A DNA stretch of 64,000 bases. It comes from Auanema rhodensis. Lineage: Eukaryota; Nematoda; Chromadorea; Rhabditida; Rhabditidae. The notes beneath the pieces were generated by a model. It did not search any database, was not told the origin of the DNA, and saw nothing but the letters and a program-made list of their open reading frames with translations. The position numbers and the translations under genes were made by a program. The stretch is taken from contig OZ059896.1 in NCBI GenBank assembly GCA_964057225.1, positions 16,442,501 through 16,506,500 of the forward strand, read 5' to 3'. The first letter of the stretch is position 1. Each line of letters starts with the position of its first letter. Shown here one piece after another: positions 59,963 through 64,000 of the stretch.

Positions 59963-62900
59963 CCCTACAATCAACTTGATCATTCTGTTATTAAAATGTT
60001 AAAAGACAAATTTACATGAGCATATGTATTTGAAATAGACAATGGTAATTCTTATAAAAAATTAAAAGATTTGTGGTGACTTCAGACGATGACGTCGGAG
60101 GTTATCGACGGCTGAAGAGTTAGGCACTGGTCATAAGCGTTTACGAATCTGATTCCTGCCAACAAAGACTCTTGAAATTGGATACAACAGCATTATCTCT
60201 CTTTGGTCTTCCTCTAATTCTTGGAACAAATATGAAAAAGAGTGAAGAGATTCGACTTTGTCACTCTTCACTTCAAACAATGGGAAAATGCAGAAATCAG
60301 TTAGTTGGCTCAGCAACTGGATAGAAGAAGATCAGGGCTGAAAGTTAGCCTTAGTCAGGAATTAGTAATGAGTGGGTGTGTGGAATAAATGATCACAATA
60401 AAAGACAAAAAATGAAAGTTTAGTACAGAACTCCGTTGAAAATTCAACAGATGTTGATAGACGTTTGTATTGCTGTATGGCAAAGAGCAAGCTCGGGATA
60501 TTGAGACAAAGTTTGGGAATCAGGAAAATGCTCAAAAGACTTTTTCGGTTGACTAGACCAGAATTCAGCATATATATGCATATATACGGATATATACATA
60601 TGTATAAAGAATCTGAAATCTCGTTGTCACTTGATTAATACACGAGAAACACACCAGACATGACTTTTCAGGCTACATCTTGATGGCATTGTCCAGCTAG
60701 CGAAAGCAATGTGCTCATGTAAAACTAGCGCTCAGTTTGGAATTATAAATGTATATGAAAAGAGAAAAAATGGAGAAAATATGGTGAATGAATGTAATGG
60801 AAAGATCGAGTGTAACTGAAAAGAATATGTGAAAATAAAAAGAAGAGAATGAAGAAGAATTAAATGAAATGATTGAGATGAAAACAGAATATTCTTAAAT
60901 AACAACAAAGAACGAATTGTATTTATTAAATTAAATAAAAAAAAATCTTAAGAATATAGTTTATTTTTATGAGATTTTATAACTTTTTATTAATAGAGTG
61001 TGAATGAGCTAGTTTAAATACAACCATTTCCGGCTATCATGTTACTAAAAATAAGTGACAGCCCACGTTGATAATATTCACGTAATAAGCGTACTTATCA
61101 TCACAGTATTCAAATTAGATAAAAAATTTACATATACACTTAATAGTATAGTAAAAGGTCGAATTTTAGAAGGTAAATGAGAAAAATACATGTATCAGTT
61201 AAGCGGATGGAACACTGAAGCTAGCTCCACTCATTGTGTCTAGAGCTTCCACAGCAACTAAATAATAATCTAGAATGTAGAAAGATAGAAAGAGAGCATG
61301 AGAGAGAGAGAATCAGTGAGAAAAACAAAGTCAGGGGGCCAGGTGAACCGCCTTCGTGATTCTGGACCACAACAATTTCTTTCAAACATTTTCACTCTAT
61401 ATCTCTATATCGAGTTTAACGTTCTCTTCATATATCCCAATCTCCCTCTGCTCTTTCTCCCCCCTCTCTATTTCTCTCTTTATTCTTTTATCCTCCCACC
61501 ATGTTTCCTCTATCGGTTTCTATCATATTCTTGTATGGCTAGGGTTATGTATGCCATGCGTGTGTATATACATGTGTGTATGTGCCGGTTCGTAGCCTTG
61601 GGGTAGATAATTTCAATGCAGTGAGCATCATGGATGCATACATCGGCTGAGATACAAATCAAGCAGTATATAGGTGTAGTCTCTCTGTCTCTTTCCCATT
61701 GTCCATATGCTGTATCACAGTTATGTAGACGTTCTGGTGATGTTATGAGTATACTATATTAATATTTGGATGTACATACATATATGCTTGAGATATACAT
61801 TTCCTTAGTTAGTATAACATACTACTTTTCTTCTTTCATTTCTATTTTTCCCAATCATTTTACTCAACTAAGGAATTTTAAGAAAAGCTAGAAGAGAAAG
61901 AGTTTGATGTTATTGATAAACAAACAAACATTTTGCCTTATTTATGAGCAAAAAAGGCATACAATACAATAACGAAACAGAAAAGAAAATGAAAATCTGA
62001 AGATTCAGAAAAAAAAAAAGAAGAAAAAGAACCAAAACAGGTGAAGATGTGTAGTGCAAGCTACACAATCGTTGACATTGCCTCCTGAACGGCTGAATGA
62101 TCAATTGCCATAATAATTATTTTGAACTTTGTTTGGCTTAATTCTCAAATTAAAATTTCAAAATAAGACAAATGAGATACAAATATGAGGCCAAAATTAT
62201 ATTTCAGTTGCACTAGAAACAGTTAAAAAGGGAAATGAGTGAATAGATTCATCTTGCATTCAAAAGTCTTTTCTTATATATCTCACTTGTTTCTCCTTCT
62301 ATTGGAAAATCTATTTTTCACTTTTTTCTCAATTTTAAATATAATTGGCCTCACCGGATCTTCCTGTTGTGATCTGCTACACAACTTGGAAAAAATATGA
62401 GCCACCCCGTTAGGACGGAAGGGAATAATCGCAAAAAGTCTAAGAAAACTTCATTTTTTCCCTGTAGAAGAGAACAAGAGGATGACGTTGACTTTTATAG
62501 TTTATGCCTTGTATCATGATTAAGTGAAAACCCCCGTCATTTCATGATTTATGCTGAGCATTGGTGGTCAAGCAACCTATGCTGTAGAGTTTTTTTTGAG
62601 TATACGGATTAAAGGAAATAGAGAAGATGAGCCTGAAGAAGGAAGATAGAATTGAAGGAAAAGGACGACGACGAAAACGAAAAAAATGTCGGAAAAAGCT
62701 AACGTTGAAAGTTGACGTCATGTTCTTCAAAGTTTTTAAGCAGAGACAACGAGAGTACGCGTCTATCAATGATACAGAATATACAAATGGCATTGAGATA
62801 CGTATGAATACATAAATATGTGACAACGATGAAGCATATGATCATGCTACTGCCATACTCTTTGGACAAAAAAATTAATTTCTAATTTCTTCTCGAAAAC

Positions 62901-63170
62901 AGATTTAGCTTACTAATATTTGTATGGATGTAGTATGAACTTTACTGTTCCCAAAATTGATGAAATTTGGAGTTAATTAAAGATTTTAATAAGAAATATG
63001 AAGATTTATATATAAATTATATAATACAATTAATTTTAAACTGCAAAAAAGAGAAAAATTAAAAAAAAAATTGAAAATAATTGTACCTCATCATGAAAAC
63101 CTCCATGATCCAATGGTCGACTAGCCAGCGGTATGGCTAGCCAAGCAATTTTCAATGATGGATTAGCCAT
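55393..63170 (-). CDS. Unrecognised conserved-looking gene, possible Tubby/LURP-one-like C-terminal domain, alternative first exons
   Basis: Exons read from 3' to 5': stop at 55393; VTWAQNCDNELRVIALAFG...; TRILTQSVSLASLLMACG...; GITVYELRELGGAVLIQAN; LYPDELQLQEGSKKLFSI; 56118-56217 with FDPVEFELFDQDGFRVMT; 56287-56389 with FTRIEPVTILQKSEYLLI; 56496-56584 with YMLNGVRWNIIRIEN; 56894-56994 with RRSSQGSQSRNASMAGRRQ. Two candidate first exons, 57696-57764 (MSRAGYLQDPDGAS) and 63087-63170 (MANPSLKIAWLAIPL), both end in phase 0. The body is a series of beta-strands with a closing hydrophobic helix, which suggests the Tubby C-terminal-like/LOR/scramblase barrel; this is inference only. There is no signal peptide or clear membrane helix in the body. 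Joining 56894-56994 to 56496-56584 breaks phase unless a small exon or another donor is used, so the model is incomplete. Confidence 0.55.
57765..63086 (-). other. Large first intron (or intergenic stretch) of the Tubby-like gene
   Basis: 5.3 kb between the two candidate first exons. It contains purine-rich (57780-58060) and pyrimidine-rich (58200-58440, 59740-59960, 61420-61530) blocks on the + strand and a (CT)33 microsatellite. Open frames in these blocks are explained by the lack of stop codons in polypyrimidine DNA. No exon or RNA gene recognised. Confidence 0.45.
59893..59959. repeat. (CT)33 microsatellite
   Basis: Uninterrupted CT repeat of about 33 units inside a longer polypyrimidine block. 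Confidence 0.95.
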
Positions 63171-64000
63171 TTTTGCAGTCAATTGCACCGGATATGCTAT
63201 ACGGATTGAATATCAGATGATTGAAAGTGCTTGTGCTTAACAAGAAACAAATAATGATACAACACACATGCTCACAGCTCAGGCAATGTTGTAGCTTATT
63301 AAATACAGGCTGACAGGTAGATGTTGCTTCATACAAAACAGGCTATATGCATTATGAAGTCCGTACTTTTCATTCACATGTATGTTTGATTCCATGAGCT
63401 TTTTCAAAGCACAAGATGAAGATGCCTTTTTCAAGAAGAAAATTTGCGAATTAGAATGATTTAGAACGAAAGCTAATTGAATGACAATGATGTGGTAGTA
63501 CCTTAGCCAAATACTGCTAATCTCACACATGCGTCTACATAGCTAGACATCATCGTGCGTATGCTGATGTGTGAATCAGACATGACATCAGTTTTACCTA
63601 GATATATGTATATCAAGATATTGCTAAGAAAAAAGTGTAAAACTTTTTTTCTGGATGAAAAGTGTACTAATTAGTGAATAAGGAAGAATTAGAAAGGATT
63701 GTAATTGGATTGAAGCTAAGTTGAGATTGAAAGAGCAATGACATAACCGGTCTATACGTTCCTAAAGCATCAAAATGAAGAGAACGGCGTGAAAGTTGGA
63801 TGCGTGGCTGATATAGCTCGTTACGTGAAACTTACGTGATGCGAACAATTTGATTTAACAAAAGGAAGAAGCTTAGATGAAAGACTAAGGCAGACAATTT
63901 TTTTTTGTTCTCTACGGATAAGAGGGATGAAGAAAAAGTCGAGTATGCTATCGCACATTCCGTCGTTTTTATGTTTTTTTGGTAAAATGATGAGTATGCG
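63171..64000. other. Upstream flank, nothing recognised
   Basis: 830 bases of AT-rich DNA upstream of the distal candidate first exon. No gene, repeat or RNA recognised. Confidence 0.4.

Overview
The window is nuclear DNA from a nematode. The genes are cut by many introns of about 40-60 bases with GT...(T)TTCAG borders, the intergenic DNA is AT-rich, and several start codons sit just behind a bare TTTTCAG acceptor, as expected for spliced-leader trans-splicing. The gene content is worm-like: two PAN+ZP apical-matrix proteins, an EFA-6 orthologue with an N-terminal extension, and a SWI/SNF ATPase beside an HSD17B10-type dehydrogenase. From memory of the C. elegans map, most recognisable genes here (efa-6, ard-1, swsn-4, gtbp-1, spo-11, let-653, noah-2, acs-20, rps-23, dpm-3) lie on C. 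elegans chromosome IV, so this looks like a piece of that ancestral linkage block (Nigon element IV). I cannot name the species.

Layout. 46-2204 (+): a peptide GPCR of NPY/NPF-receptor type. 3132-7175 (-): EFA6-like Sec7-PH Arf exchange factor. 7176-12115: about 5 kb of non-coding, purine-rich (+ strand) DNA with a (GA)25 microsatellite. 12116-13124 (-): mitochondrial HSD17B10/ARD-1. 13525-18582 (-): the BRM/BRG1-type ATPase SWSN-4. A 444-bp divergent promoter region separates it from three + strand genes: G3BP (19027-20692), the alternative clamp-loader subunit CTF18 (21272-24525) and the meiotic break enzyme SPO11 (24748-26149). 26606-32878 (-): a secreted PAN-PAN-ZP protein whose ZP domain is split by a Thr-rich mucin segment of roughly 1,000 residues (LET-653-like). 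36174-40029 (-): a five-PAN, ZP, transmembrane NOAH/NompA-like protein. 41434-42519 (+): persulfide dioxygenase ETHE1. 42938-46327 (-): fatty-acid transport protein/very-long-chain acyl-CoA synthetase (ACS-20/FATP4). 46328-52049: 5.7 kb largely non-coding, with two weak candidate small genes. 52050-52596 (-): ribosomal protein RPS-23. 53203-53664 (+): DPM3. 55393-63170 (-): an unrecognised gene with two candidate first exons more than 5 kb apart and a C-terminal domain that may have a Tubby/LURP-one-like fold.

How the genes relate: most are unlinked housekeeping or developmental genes. Possible functional pairings are the two precuticle/apical-matrix genes side by side, and CTF18 with SPO11 (replication/cohesion and meiotic recombination) in the same orientation 222 bases apart. 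I found no virus, CRISPR array, transposase, reverse transcriptase or tRNA gene, and no evidence of an undescribed multi-gene system. The most unusual items are the mucin-split ZP protein, repeated use of AAG 3' splice sites, a GC-rich structured island inside an acs-20 intron, and a C15 run inside a 50-base spo-11 intron. Exon borders were read by eye, using splice consensus and reading-frame continuity.
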